Shown here one piece after another: positions 8,758 through 17,853 of a DNA stretch of 38,258 nt. The notes below the pieces were generated by a model that saw only the letters and a program-made list of their open reading frames with translations, was not told the origin of the DNA and did not search any database. Within the stretch, counting starts at the first letter, position 1; the number at the start of each line of letters is the position of its first letter. A program made the translations under genes and the position numbers. The stretch comes from Acidimicrobiales bacterium (GTDB taxonomy: Bacteria; Actinomycetota; Acidimicrobiia; Acidimicrobiales; VFJN01), in the NCBI GenBank assembly GCA_030681555.1, contig JAUXRW010000016.1:1-38258 (forward strand), read 5' to 3'.

Positions 8758-9558
8758 ATGGAGCGCTCGGACGGATCGACATCGATCGACAACCTGGAGC
8801 TGGCGTGGCAGTCGATCACGGCACTCTCCGCGGAGCTCCGGGACGACGAGTGGGACGCGTCGACCGGGTGCCCGGGCTGGAGCGTCAAGGACATGATCTC
8901 GCACCTCATCGACTACGAGGCCCGCGCGCTCGGTCGCCCGGCGCCCGATCACGCGCCGGCCGACCTCAGTCACGCCAAGAACCCGATGGGTGAGCACAAC
9001 GAGATAGGCGTGGACGCTCGGCGGGCGCTCCCGGGCCCGGCCGTCCTCGACGAGCTCCGCGAGGTCACGACCGCCCGGCTGGCCCAGCTCCGGGCGCTGA
9101 GCGACGACGACCTGGCGCGGGAGACGGTCACCCCCGTCGGCCCGGGCACGATCGCCGACATGCTGACGCTCCGGGTGATGGACACGTGGTCGCACGAGCA
9201 GGACGTGCGGCGGGCGATCGGCCGCCCCGGGCACGAGACCGGGCCGTGTGCAGCGGAGGCCGTGGCCTACTTCTCCCGCTTCCTGCCCGCGATCATCGGC
9301 AAGCGGGCCGGCGTGGCGGACGGGAGCGTGGTCGTGCTGACGATCGGCGACGTCGCACGCCTCGCGATCGGCATGGAGGCGGGGCGCGCCCAGGCGCTGC
9401 CCGAGGTGCCCCCCGACCCGACCGTCGAGCTCACGATGCCGGCCAGCGCGTTCGCCGCCTTGGTTTGCGGCCGCTCGGATGTGCCCGACGACGTCACCGT
9501 CGCCGGCGACGCCGCCGTCGGCGAGGCCGTGCTCGCCGTCCTCGGCTTCATGCCGTAG
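8758..9558 (+). CDS. Maleylpyruvate isomerase family mycothiol-dependent enzyme
   Basis: WDASTGCPGWSVKDMISHLIDYEARALG, LRVMDTWSHEQDVRRAIGRPG; DinB/MDMPI architecture. Confidence 0.88.
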   Translation: MERSDGSTSIDNLELAWQSITALSAELRDDEWDASTGCPGWSVKDMISHLIDYEARALGRPAPDHAPADLSHAKNPMGEHNEIGVDARRALPGPAVLDELREVTTARLAQLRALSDDDLARETVTPVGPGTIADMLTLRVMDTWSHEQDVRRAIGRPGHETGPCAAEAVAYFSRFLPAIIGKRAGVADGSVVVLTIGDVARLAIGMEAGRAQALPEVPPDPTVELTMPASAFAALVCGRSDVPDDVTVAGDAAVGEAVLAVLGFMP

Positions 9559-9582
9559 GGATTTGCGAGAAAGGACCGGTCG

Positions 9583-10359
9583 ATGCTGCAGGCCCTGCGA
9601 TCGAGTCGGGCGACCGCGTACGTTGCCGGCCTGCTCCCCGTGGCCCGCCCGGCGCGCTTCCTCGTGCTGTGTCAGCCGAGGTCGGGCAGCGAGCTCTTCG
9701 TGGAGCTGCTCAACGGACTGCCCGGCGTGGTCTGCGTCTCCGAGCCGCTGCGCTCGCCGGCATGGTCGCTCGGCGCCGTGCTCGAGGGGTGGGCCCGGCG
9801 CGCCCGGCTGCGCGGCGCCCGGGCCTGGGGGTGCAAGCTCCTGATCCAGGACTTGCTGTGGCACGAGGGCCGCTACGGGCCGGGCGCCGACGTCCTGCGC
9901 TCTCTCGTCGACCGAGGGTGGACGATCGTGCACCTGCAGCGTCGCGACCCGCTCTCGGGGGCGCTCTCCGCGCTCCATGCCGACACCACCGGGCGGTGGC
10001 ACCAACGGGAGCACGAGGACGTCTCGTTCACGCCGATGACGCCCGACGTCGCCACGGTGCTGGCCTGGCTTCACACCATGGACCTTCAGCAGCGGTGGCT
10101 GGACGCTGCCCTCGCTTCGGTGCCCTACCTCGAGGTCGACTACCACGACGACCTGCTCAGCCCCGGGGCTCGGCGGGCGCTGGTCGATCGCATCAGCGCC
10201 GCCCTGGGGGTCCCCTCGGCGCCGGTGAGCTCGACGCTGCGCGCGGTTGCCCCCCGGGACCCCTGGCAGCGGGTCGACGATCCGGAGCCCCTGCGCGTCG
10301 CGCTCCGCCAGACGAGGTTCGCCCACCTCGTCCCCGACGACCCCGACGACCCCGACTGA
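9583..10359 (+). CDS. Sulfotransferase family protein (Stf0-like)
   Basis: 5'-PSB motif FLVLCQPRSGSELFVELL; LQRRDPLSGALS; WLHTMDLQQRWLD. Confidence 0.75.
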   Translation: MLQALRSSRATAYVAGLLPVARPARFLVLCQPRSGSELFVELLNGLPGVVCVSEPLRSPAWSLGAVLEGWARRARLRGARAWGCKLLIQDLLWHEGRYGPGADVLRSLVDRGWTIVHLQRRDPLSGALSALHADTTGRWHQREHEDVSFTPMTPDVATVLAWLHTMDLQQRWLDAALASVPYLEVDYHDDLLSPGARRALVDRISAALGVPSAPVSSTLRAVAPRDPWQRVDDPEPLRVALRQTRFAHLVPDDPDDPD

Positions 10360-10369
10360 CCACGCTGCG

Positions 10370-10417
10370 AACTGGTCGAAGAAGTACAGCGCTTCCGCTG
10401 CACTTCTTCCACCGGTT
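10370..10417. terminator. Bidirectional hairpin between convergent genes
   Basis: GAAGAAGTACAGCG-CTTC-CGCTGCACTTCTTC (14-bp arms, 1 mismatch), extending outward AACTGGT/ACCGGTT with mismatches. Confidence 0.7.
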
Positions 10418-10482
10418 GCGCTCTGTAGGGACGGGATGGGGCCGACGGCGACGAGGAAGACGGCCGCGAAGACCTCACAGAG

Positions 10483-11325
10483 CTAGCTCGGCGAGCCGCC
10501 GGCCGGGCCGGTGCCGCCGGGCGCCGTGCCCGGGGTCCTCGTTCCCGGAGTCGTGCCGGTGGTCGTGCCAGCGCCGCCGGTCGGCCCGCTCGAGGTGGCG
10601 GACTCCACGGTCTGGCTGGCCTTCTCCTCGGCCGTTTCGACCGCTTGGGCGGCCTGCTCCTTGGCCGTCTCCTTGGCCGTCTCGGCGGCGCGGACGGCCT
10701 GGTCCTTCGTCTGCTCGGCGGCGCCGTGGGCGTCGCCCTTCACCGTCTCGGCCGCTTCCTGCGCGGTGTCCTTGAGGCGATCGGCGGCCTCGGTGGCCTG
10801 CGACGCGACGTCTTTGGCCACGGTCTGCACACCCTCCCCCACCTCCGTCGCCGCCGACTCGAGGGCCGGTTGCACCTGGCGGATTGCCTGCTGCTCCCGT
10901 CGAGAGGTCGGCACCAGCGTGCCGACGAGCGCGCCGGCCCCGAACGCGATGAGACCGGCGGCGAACGGGTTCCCCTGCGCCTGGTTCTTCAAGACGGTGG
11001 GAGCGCCCGCCACCGCATCACCCACGGAGGACGCAGCCGACGTCCCGGAGGACGACACGGCGCCGACGGAGGACGTCACCGACCCGGCTGCGCTCCCGAG
11101 CTTGTCGCCGGTGGCGCTCGTGGCGCTCGACGCGGTGCCGGTCACGTTGTCGGCTGCGCCCATGACGGCCTCACGAGCCCGTCCGAAGGACTGGCGCACC
11201 GCGGCGCGCCGGCGCTCGTCCATGCGGTTCGGGCTGACGCGGTCGCCGATGGCAACCAGGTCCCGGCTCACGTCCTCGCGCTGCTGCTCCAACTGCTGCC
11301 TCAGCTCCTCTGCTGTTTGGCCCAT
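10483..11325 (-). CDS. DUF3618 domain-containing protein with Ala/Thr-rich C-terminus
   Basis: MGQTAEELRQQLEQQREDVSRDLVAIGDRVSPNRMDERRR motif; TM helix FAAGLIAFGAGALVGTLVP. Confidence 0.85.
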   Translation of the reverse strand: MGQTAEELRQQLEQQREDVSRDLVAIGDRVSPNRMDERRRAAVRQSFGRAREAVMGAADNVTGTASSATSATGDKLGSAAGSVTSSVGAVSSSGTSAASSVGDAVAGAPTVLKNQAQGNPFAAGLIAFGAGALVGTLVPTSRREQQAIRQVQPALESAATEVGEGVQTVAKDVASQATEAADRLKDTAQEAAETVKGDAHGAAEQTKDQAVRAAETAKETAKEQAAQAVETAEEKASQTVESATSSGPTGGAGTTTGTTPGTRTPGTAPGGTGPAGGSPS

Positions 11326-11741
11326 GCCACGTCCTCCTTGAGAGTTTCCTTCGTGTGCTCCGCGACGGGCGTCGCGGACTTGATCTGGTCCTTGCCCTTG
11401 AGCACGAGGACGGCGGCGACCGCCGCGTACACGAGGCCCACGACGAGGAAGCCCCAGCCGAGGCTGTCGAACAGGTTCGAGAGGGCATAGGCCGCTGCGA
11501 AGGAGATGACCAGGACCGAGAAGTACCCGGCCAGGCCGCCGCCGCCGACCACGCCGAACCCCTTGCCGGCCTGCGACACCTCCTCCTTGATCTCGACCTT
11601 TGCCAGCTCGATCTGCGTGGACACGAGGTTCCCCACGTCGGTCGTCATCCGGCCGAGGAGCTCGGAGAGCGACTGGTCGGGTTCGATCGGCTCCGCCGCC
11701 TCGGCACTGCCGGGCAACGGCGTCTCGTGCATGGCGCTCAT
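11301..11741 (-). CDS. Phage holin-like (Actinobacterial holin-X) family membrane protein
   Basis: LSELLGRMTTDVGNLVSTQIELAKVEIKEEV...two TM helices; overlaps DUF3618 gene. Confidence 0.85.
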   Translation of the reverse strand: MSAMHETPLPGSAEAAEPIEPDQSLSELLGRMTTDVGNLVSTQIELAKVEIKEEVSQAGKGFGVVGGGGLAGYFSVLVISFAAAYALSNLFDSLGWGFLVVGLVYAAVAAVLVLKGKDQIKSATPVAEHTKETLKEDVAWAKQQRS

Positions 11742-12435
11742 TGCGCCCCGCCGATCGGCGACACGGCGGTGGTGCCAGGGGCGCCCGTGCTGAGCGGGGG
11801 GGTCGGCGCCTGGCCGATGATGCCGGGCCCGACGGGATCGTCGAGGGTGCGCTCACCGGCAGCGACTCCGGGGCTGCCCAGCGCGGCGGACGGTGCGCTG
11901 GACAGGCGGACTGGCCTTCCGAGCCACCCGTGGGCGCCTTGGCCGCTTCGACGATGCTCTGGGTGTCGGTGGCTCGGACGATGCGAGCGGTCACCAGTCC
12001 CGCCGCCGCAGCGCCCAGCAGGAAGAGGCCGGGACGGTTGCGAGCGAAGCGACGGGCGTCGTCGAGGGTGGCGTCGAGTCCGCGCTCATTCAGGCGAGAG
12101 GCGAAGCCCTGCGCCTTGGTCGCGATCTCCGCGATCGCATCGCGGGCGAGACCCGGCTGCCCGGCGTCGGCCATGGCCTGCAGCTGGCCGCCGAGGTCGC
12201 CCAGCGCCGAAGCAACGCGGTCGGACTGGTCCGACGCCTGCGAGCGCAGCTGGTCCTTGGTGCTGTTGACGAGCTGCTTGGCCTCCTCTGCGGCCTGGGC
12301 ACCGACGGCCTTCGCCTCCTCCGCCGCCGTCTTGGCCACGGTGGTGGCCTGCTCCGTGGCCGTCGAGGCGACGTTGGCCGCCTCGGCGGCTGCCCGTCCC
12401 GCGGGAGACGCTTGCTCGGTCGAGGTGTCGGTCAT
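11738..12435 (-). pseudogene. Ala-rich helical envelope/stress protein, reading frame interrupted by a probable 1-nt deletion near 11912-11916
   Basis: MTDTSTEQASPAGRAAAEAAN...FARNRPGLFLLGAAAAGLVTARIVRATDT; switching frame after GGSEG gives ...PVRLSSAPSAALGSPGVAAGERTLDDPVGPGIIGQAPTPPLSTGAPGTTAVSPIGGAQ-stop, whose TGA overlaps the next ATG (ATGA); 698+1 nt = 233 codons. Confidence 0.75.
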
Positions 12436-12574
12436 GTCGGTTCTCCCTGCTTCGTGGATGTCGAACTCGTCGCTTGACTGTCCCCGCCGCCCGAACGGCA
12501 AACGAATGGCGCGGAATAGAGGAGATGCGGCCCCCGATGGCTCAGCCCTGCGGTCGACGGGTAGCGCACGCCGC

Positions 12575-13588
12575 ATGCAGCAGACCGGCGACGGTGGTGG
12601 GCACGGCCGCGACGCGAAGGTCCCGGCGGACGTCCCGGCAGCTGGATGGCGCGACATCCTCGTCCGGACGGTGAAGGAGTCCAAGGCCGATGGGGCGCCG
12701 CTCCTGGCTGCGGGGGTCGCCTTCTACGCGCTGCTCGCCCTCGCCCCCGCGCTCACGGCGCTCGCTGGGCTGTACGGCCTGGTCGCCGATCCGGCCGACG
12801 CGGCGCGGCAGGTCCGGGACCTGTTGGCCGCCGCACCCACGGAGGTCCGGGACCTCGTGGAGGTGCAGCTCACCACCGCCGCCGAGCGGTCGCAGGGCGG
12901 CGCGCTCGCCTTCATGGTGATCGGGGCCCTGCTGGCGCTGTGGTCGGCGTCAAGCGGGGTCCAGCACCTCATCGGTGCCATCAACACGGCCTACGACGAA
13001 GAGGAGACGCGGGGCTTCGTCAAGGTGCGGGGCCTGGCCCTGCTCCTCACGGCGGGCGCCATCGTCTTCCTCGCAGTGAGCATCGGCGTGATCGCGCTGC
13101 TCCCGGCCGTGCTCGCCGACACCGCGCTCGGCGACGCCTCCCGCATCACCATCGCCATCCTCCGCTGGCCCGCCTTGGGCCTGTCGATGATCGGCGGGCT
13201 GGCCGTGATCTACCGGGTGGCCCCGGACCGCGAGGACCCCCGATGGAGCTGGGCCGGGCTCGGTTCGGTCGTGGCCACCCTGCTCTGGCTGATCGGCTCG
13301 GTGGCGTTCTCGGTGTACTCGGCCAGCTTCGGGAAGTACGAGACGACCTATGGCGCGCTCGGTGCGGTCGTCGTGGTCATGCTGTGGCTCTTCCTCACCG
13401 CCTACGTCGTCGTGCTGGGGGCCGAGCTCAACGCAGAGGCCGAACGGCAGACCCGCAAGGACACGACCACCGGCCACGGCCGGTCGCTCGGCGAGCGGGG
13501 GGCAGAAGCGGCCGACACGGTCGGTCCCACTGCCCACGAGGTGAAGGCGGGCGTGAAAGCGTCGGCGGACGTCTCCGGCTCGCGCTAG
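12575..13588 (+). CDS. YihY/BrkB family membrane protein
   Basis: LLAAGVAFYALLALAPALTALAGLYG, YSASFGKYETTYGALGAVVVVMLWLFLTAYVVVLGAELNAE. Confidence 0.92.
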   Translation: MQQTGDGGGHGRDAKVPADVPAAGWRDILVRTVKESKADGAPLLAAGVAFYALLALAPALTALAGLYGLVADPADAARQVRDLLAAAPTEVRDLVEVQLTTAAERSQGGALAFMVIGALLALWSASSGVQHLIGAINTAYDEEETRGFVKVRGLALLLTAGAIVFLAVSIGVIALLPAVLADTALGDASRITIAILRWPALGLSMIGGLAVIYRVAPDREDPRWSWAGLGSVVATLLWLIGSVAFSVYSASFGKYETTYGALGAVVVVMLWLFLTAYVVVLGAELNAEAERQTRKDTTTGHGRSLGERGAEAADTVGPTAHEVKAGVKASADVSGSR

Positions 13589-13739
13589 CAGCGTGAGCAC
13601 GGACCGAGCTCGCCGCCACGACAAGGGTCCTGGGATCCGCGCGTGCACTCGAGGACCCCATCATCCCGGTGTCGCCCAGCCGCCATGACCTTGCCAGCGT
13701 GAGCGCGCCAGCGGGACCGGGCGAACCGGGGTCGCATGC

Positions 13740-14975
13740 TCAGGCCACGGCTGGGTCCGACGCCCTGTCGGAGGTCGTGCTCGGGGCGCGCATCGCGCCG
13801 GTGCGGTCGAGGAGGCCGGCCAGGATGCACAGGCCGAGGATGGGTGTGCTGATGCGCATCAGCCACGTCGACTCGGCGAGGAGGCTCACCACGAAACCGA
13901 ACAACGCGACGTTCATCCCGGCGAAGACGGCGTCGTCGACCCGGGGCCACCGGGTGGGGCCGGAGGCGACCACGAGGAGGGCGAAGATGGCGTTGGTGAG
14001 GACGCCGACGAACATCGTGTGGTCGAGGGCGAGGAGCTGGTGGTTGGCCACGAGGTCGATGTCCCCGCCGTTGGCGGCGACGAGGTAGTTGAGGAAGATG
14101 ATGTTGACGACGATCGCCAGCGCCGACATCGCCGCGTAGCGGCCCGGTGCCCGATCGCCCCAGGCGACGTCGCGGATCGGCCGCCACAGCCGCCGGAAGA
14201 AGATTGCCACGCCGGCGAGCTCGATCACGGTGGCCAGTGGCGGGAGGGCGTCGATGTCGAGCAGGAGGCCGACCATCAGCAGCAGGCCGCCCATGAACGG
14301 GAGCGCCACCTGCGCGGTGCCGAGCCGACCGGCGGGCTCAAGACGGCCGGACGGTCGCAGGCTCCACTCGGCGAGCGCCATGCCAATCGGGATGAGGAAG
14401 CCCACCACCATCGTTGCTGGGTGGGCGTCGCTGCCGCCGTCGGTGAGAACGTTGCGGCCGGTGGCGATCTCGGTGGCGAGCAGGACGCCGAGGACCCCGC
14501 CCACGACAGAGGTGGCCACCGCGGCGAGGATCGCCAGGTGCACGGTGGTGAGCTCGATCCGCCGGGACCGCACGGCGACCCAGGCGAACATGCCGACGAT
14601 GGCGGCGAGCGCGACCGTCCCGAGGATCGCCCTGGGTTCCTCGTAGGTGAACGCGAACGTCAACGCGAACACCGGCAGCACGATCAGCGACACCCGAGCG
14701 AAGAACCGGCCCGCCTTCGACTCGGTCTCGCTGGCGCCACTACCGAACAGCCAGAGCGAGGCTGCGAACACGCTCATCGTGATCCACCCGAGCGTGCCGG
14801 CGTGGACGTGCGACAGCAGGACCTTGCGGTCGAAATCGACGACATCGGTGCCGTTGAGGATGCCGATCCCCACCGTCCAGACGAACACCACCATCGCCGC
14901 CTGGAGCAGGAGCCTGACCTCACCCCGGAGGGGATGCTCGCCACCTTCGACGATCACGGCATCCACCGCCACCAC
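13740..14975 (-). CDS. Polytopic membrane protein with His-rich TM motifs (heme-copper oxidase subunit I/NnrS-like, uncertain)
   Basis: About 12 hydrophobic segments; LLSHVHAGTLGWITM, DAHPATMVVGFLIPIGMALAEW, NHQLLALDHTMFVGVLTN. Confidence 0.6.
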   Translation of the reverse strand: MVAVDAVIVEGGEHPLRGEVRLLLQAAMVVFVWTVGIGILNGTDVVDFDRKVLLSHVHAGTLGWITMSVFAASLWLFGSGASETESKAGRFFARVSLIVLPVFALTFAFTYEEPRAILGTVALAAIVGMFAWVAVRSRRIELTTVHLAILAAVATSVVGGVLGVLLATEIATGRNVLTDGGSDAHPATMVVGFLIPIGMALAEWSLRPSGRLEPAGRLGTAQVALPFMGGLLLMVGLLLDIDALPPLATVIELAGVAIFFRRLWRPIRDVAWGDRAPGRYAAMSALAIVVNIIFLNYLVAANGGDIDLVANHQLLALDHTMFVGVLTNAIFALLVVASGPTRWPRVDDAVFAGMNVALFGFVVSLLAESTWLMRISTPILGLCILAGLLDRTGAMRAPSTTSDRASDPAVA

Positions 14976-15089
14976 CCCTCTCGCCCCGTCGGCAGCCCGC
15001 TGGGAGATCGTACCGGAGCTCGACGAGAGGTGGCGCCAGCAGGCGGCATCCTCGCTGTGCGCGGCCCCGGCTAGTTGGCCGGGTCGCGG

Positions 15090-15923
15090 TCAACCGGCGG
15101 GGCTGGCCGAGGTCTCCACTCCGTCCCACTCCACGACCTGGTCGAGGGTCACGTGCAGCACGCCACCGTCGTGCCCGGCCTCCGCGGTGCCCCGCAACAG
15201 CTCACCTTGCTTGGCCGCCGGCCCCGGCGCGGAGTACTCGTCCAGGACGACGCCGATCGAGCCGGCATCGTCGGAGGTCAGGGACAGGAGGGCGGGCAGG
15301 ACGTGCAGCTCCTGCTCCTCGGCGAACCAGCGAGCCGGCACGGCGAGCGGTCCTGCGAGGGCGGCGATGGCCGACGTCCCTCCCGCCTTGGCGGGGGCTT
15401 CTGGCGGGGCGGCGTCGACGGACCAACCGCCCCAGCTGTCCCTCACCTCGTCGCTCTCGACGACGGCCCCGTCGGTGGGATCGAGCGCGAAGAGCACCCG
15501 CCGCGGTGGCAACCGGCGGCCGAGCTTCCCGCTCACGAGGTCGCCGCCGAAGGCGAGGAGGTCGGGGGCGTTGCGGGTCGCGTAGGAGAGCAGCGCCCGT
15601 GTCGCGGCCAAGCCCTGCTTGCGCTTGCCGAGCAGCTCGAACGGGGTGCCTGCGTCGAACACCTCGACGGGCCCGGCCATGAGGACGCTACGGCCAGGCA
15701 CGCGCACCACGGCTGCCCCCCGGCGCTCTCGGCGAAGGACGTTGACCTTCACGGTGCCCGTCGCCGCCGCGAACCACAAACGCCCACCGGAGAAGGCGAA
15801 CAGCTCCGGGGTGACGTGCGGACCGTTCTTAGAGGCGACGGCGATGTACGCCTGGCGCGCCTCCTCGAGGGCGCTGCGCGCCAGCAGCGGGAGGTCGGGG
15901 GAGGTCTCGTCGGTCGTCGTCAC
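15090..15923 (-). CDS. Pyridoxamine 5'-phosphate oxidase-family protein
   Basis: YIAVASKNGPHVTPELFAFSGGRLWFAAATGTVKVNVLRRERRGAAVV flavin split-barrel pattern. Confidence 0.75.
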   Translation of the reverse strand: MTTTDETSPDLPLLARSALEEARQAYIAVASKNGPHVTPELFAFSGGRLWFAAATGTVKVNVLRRERRGAAVVRVPGRSVLMAGPVEVFDAGTPFELLGKRKQGLAATRALLSYATRNAPDLLAFGGDLVSGKLGRRLPPRRVLFALDPTDGAVVESDEVRDSWGGWSVDAAPPEAPAKAGGTSAIAALAGPLAVPARWFAEEQELHVLPALLSLTSDDAGSIGVVLDEYSAPGPAAKQGELLRGTAEAGHDGGVLHVTLDQVVEWDGVETSASPAG

Positions 15924-15983
15924 CGACCCCGGCTACCCGCCCGCCCCTCCCCCCAACCTCGGGGATGCACCCGCCGGCTGGCA

Positions 15984-16721
15984 TCAGGTGAGCTCGTCGG
16001 CCTCCTCGGGCTCGACCCCCTCGGTGAGGGGGTCGCTGCGTCGGCGGCCCCGCTCCTCGCGCCACGTCTCGAAGGCGGCGACGGAGCCGGCCAGCCAGGC
16101 GGCGCCCAGCACGAACCCCCCGAGCACGTCCGACAGGAAGTGCACCCCCAAGGCCATCCGCGAGAAGCCGATGGCGAGCACGAGCAGAGCCGTGCCGGCG
16201 ACGGCCCACGACCGGCGCGCCCGGGGCACCAGCGGCAGGAACACCAGCAGCAGCGCTCCGTAGCAGACGAAGGAGCCCATCGAGTGGCCTGACGGGAAGC
16301 TCTTGCCGAAGGCAGTGGCGATCGGCTCGTCGAAGACGGGGCGGGGCCGCCCGACGGCGAGCTTCACGAGGCTGTTGACGATGCCGCCGCCGACGCTGAC
16401 CACGACGAGGAAGACCGCCAGCTTGCGAGCGCCTCGCCGCAGCAGCCACAGCGCCGCCAGGCCGACGAGCACGAAGAGGAAGGTGCCGCGGCCCGTGAGG
16501 GAGATGGCCTGCATCACGAGCTCGAGGCCCTGGTAGTCCACGACCCGGTCGTGGAGGCGTTCGGCGAGGCGCTCATCGAGCTCCGTCAGCGGTCCGTCCA
16601 CCGTCACCTGGTGCAGCAGTAGCCCGAAGGGAACGCCGACGAGTGTGACCGCGGCAGCGAGGAGGACGGCCCGGACGCCGTACCGACCCGAGGGGCCGAG
16701 GCGCGACGGGCCGTTCCTCAC
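15984..16721 (-). CDS. PAP2-family phosphatase
   Basis: KLAVGRPRP, FPSGHSMGSF, SRMALGVHFLSDVLGG; GTG start overlapping the upstream stop (GTGA). Confidence 0.92.
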   Translation of the reverse strand: MRNGPSRLGPSGRYGVRAVLLAAAVTLVGVPFGLLLHQVTVDGPLTELDERLAERLHDRVVDYQGLELVMQAISLTGRGTFLFVLVGLAALWLLRRGARKLAVFLVVVSVGGGIVNSLVKLAVGRPRPVFDEPIATAFGKSFPSGHSMGSFVCYGALLLVFLPLVPRARRSWAVAGTALLVLAIGFSRMALGVHFLSDVLGGFVLGAAWLAGSVAAFETWREERGRRRSDPLTEGVEPEEADELT

Positions 16722-17761
16722 CCGGCGGGCTCCCGAGCGGTGGGGGCGAGGACGACGCGCAGCGCTCGCCGTCGCTTGCCTACCGTGAACCGCGCCGGTC
16801 CGTCGAACGTCTCGCCGTCGGCAGCCAGGCGCTGGGGGCCGTCGAGGCACTCGATGTCCAACGACTCCACCCGACGCTCGTCGTAGACGGACAGCGCGCT
16901 CAGGCGCCCCATCATCGCCGCCAGCACGAAGCGGGTTCGGGCGTAGCGGGGCCCCCCGTGCACGAGTCGCACATCGAGCACCCCGTCGTCGAGCTGCTCC
17001 CGCCAGGCGGGTCCGAGCCCCGGGGGTCCGTAGGACCCGTTGCCGATCCACCCGACCCAGACGTCGACCCGTTCCCCGTCGATCCGCAGCCGGAGGGGGC
17101 GCATCCTCGGGAGCTCCCACACGAGCGCCACGACCAGGGCCGGCCACTTTCCGAGCCACCGCTCCAGGTGCTCGCGCCGGTCGACCACCGCGGTGTACCC
17201 GCCGAAGCTGAGGGTGTTCACGAAGGTGCGGTCGCCGATCGTCCCCACGTCGATGCAGGCGGCCGTGCCCGCCCGGACCGCCGCTACCGCGTCCTCGACG
17301 TCGTCGATGCCGAGATCCCGCGCGAGGTGGTTGAGCGTTCCGCCCGGGACGACGACCAAGGGAACGCCTCGCTCCGCGGCCACGGCGGCGGCCGCGGCCA
17401 GGGTGCCGTCCCCGCCAGAGGCCCCCACAGTCGTGAACGCCGGGTCGGAGAGCAGCTCGGCGAGGTCCTCGCCTTCCTCGAGCTCTCGGATGTCGGCGGC
17501 CGGAAGCCCCGCCCGCAGCACGTCGGTCGGGGGACCGACCCAGGCCGGCCCGGACCGGGGGTTGATGACGATGCGCGTGCCGGCTCCGTCGGGCGAGGGC
17601 CGCGGGTGGCCCTGCGGGAGCGGGTGGGCGCGAGGTGTGTCCGCTGTGTGGGGGCGGAGCGGGACGACGACGCGTCGGAACCACCAGCCGAGGACCGCGA
17701 GCAGCGCGGCCCCCAGCACAATGGAAGGTCCCCGACGGCGCACCCGCCCACTCTGGCTCAT
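16718..17761 (-). CDS. Diacylglycerol kinase catalytic-domain lipid kinase
   Basis: IVINPRSG, VGASGGDGTLAAAAAV, VVPGGTLNHLARDLGI, GWIGNGSYGPPG. Confidence 0.92.
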   Translation of the reverse strand: MSQSGRVRRRGPSIVLGAALLAVLGWWFRRVVVPLRPHTADTPRAHPLPQGHPRPSPDGAGTRIVINPRSGPAWVGPPTDVLRAGLPAADIRELEEGEDLAELLSDPAFTTVGASGGDGTLAAAAAVAAERGVPLVVVPGGTLNHLARDLGIDDVEDAVAAVRAGTAACIDVGTIGDRTFVNTLSFGGYTAVVDRREHLERWLGKWPALVVALVWELPRMRPLRLRIDGERVDVWVGWIGNGSYGPPGLGPAWREQLDDGVLDVRLVHGGPRYARTRFVLAAMMGRLSALSVYDERRVESLDIECLDGPQRLAADGETFDGPARFTVGKRRRALRVVLAPTAREPAG

Positions 17762-17853
17762 GCGAGGCCCTCGCGTGCTCTGCCACCCAGCCACCGCTGC
17801 GGTCGCCGCGAAAGGACCGCTCGATGCGCCCGAGCCGCCGCCATGATCTCTGC

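Noticed and set aside
7123-9558. 811-aa plus-strand ORF
   Set aside because: Only the C-terminal 267 aa (from ATG 8758) are the real MDMPI-family gene; the rest is antisense to the esterase and CsoR genes.
8608-10326. 572-aa minus-strand ORF
   Set aside because: Shadow of MDMPI and sulfotransferase genes; low-complexity R/G/P/H-rich translation.
9186-10775. 529-aa plus-strand ORF
   Set aside because: Alternate frame over two recognised genes and antisense of DUF3618; Arg-rich, no motifs.
12495-12520. SigB-like promoter upstream of the stress trio (minus strand GTTT-N14-GGGGAC)
   Set aside because: The -10 deviates from GGGTAT/C and in such GC-rich sequence the match is not convincing.
10483-12684. 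733-aa minus-strand single protein
   Set aside because: Chimeric reading: true start of one gene (12435), wrong frame through holin-X, then the DUF3618 gene. Three separate genes fit known families and overlaps better.
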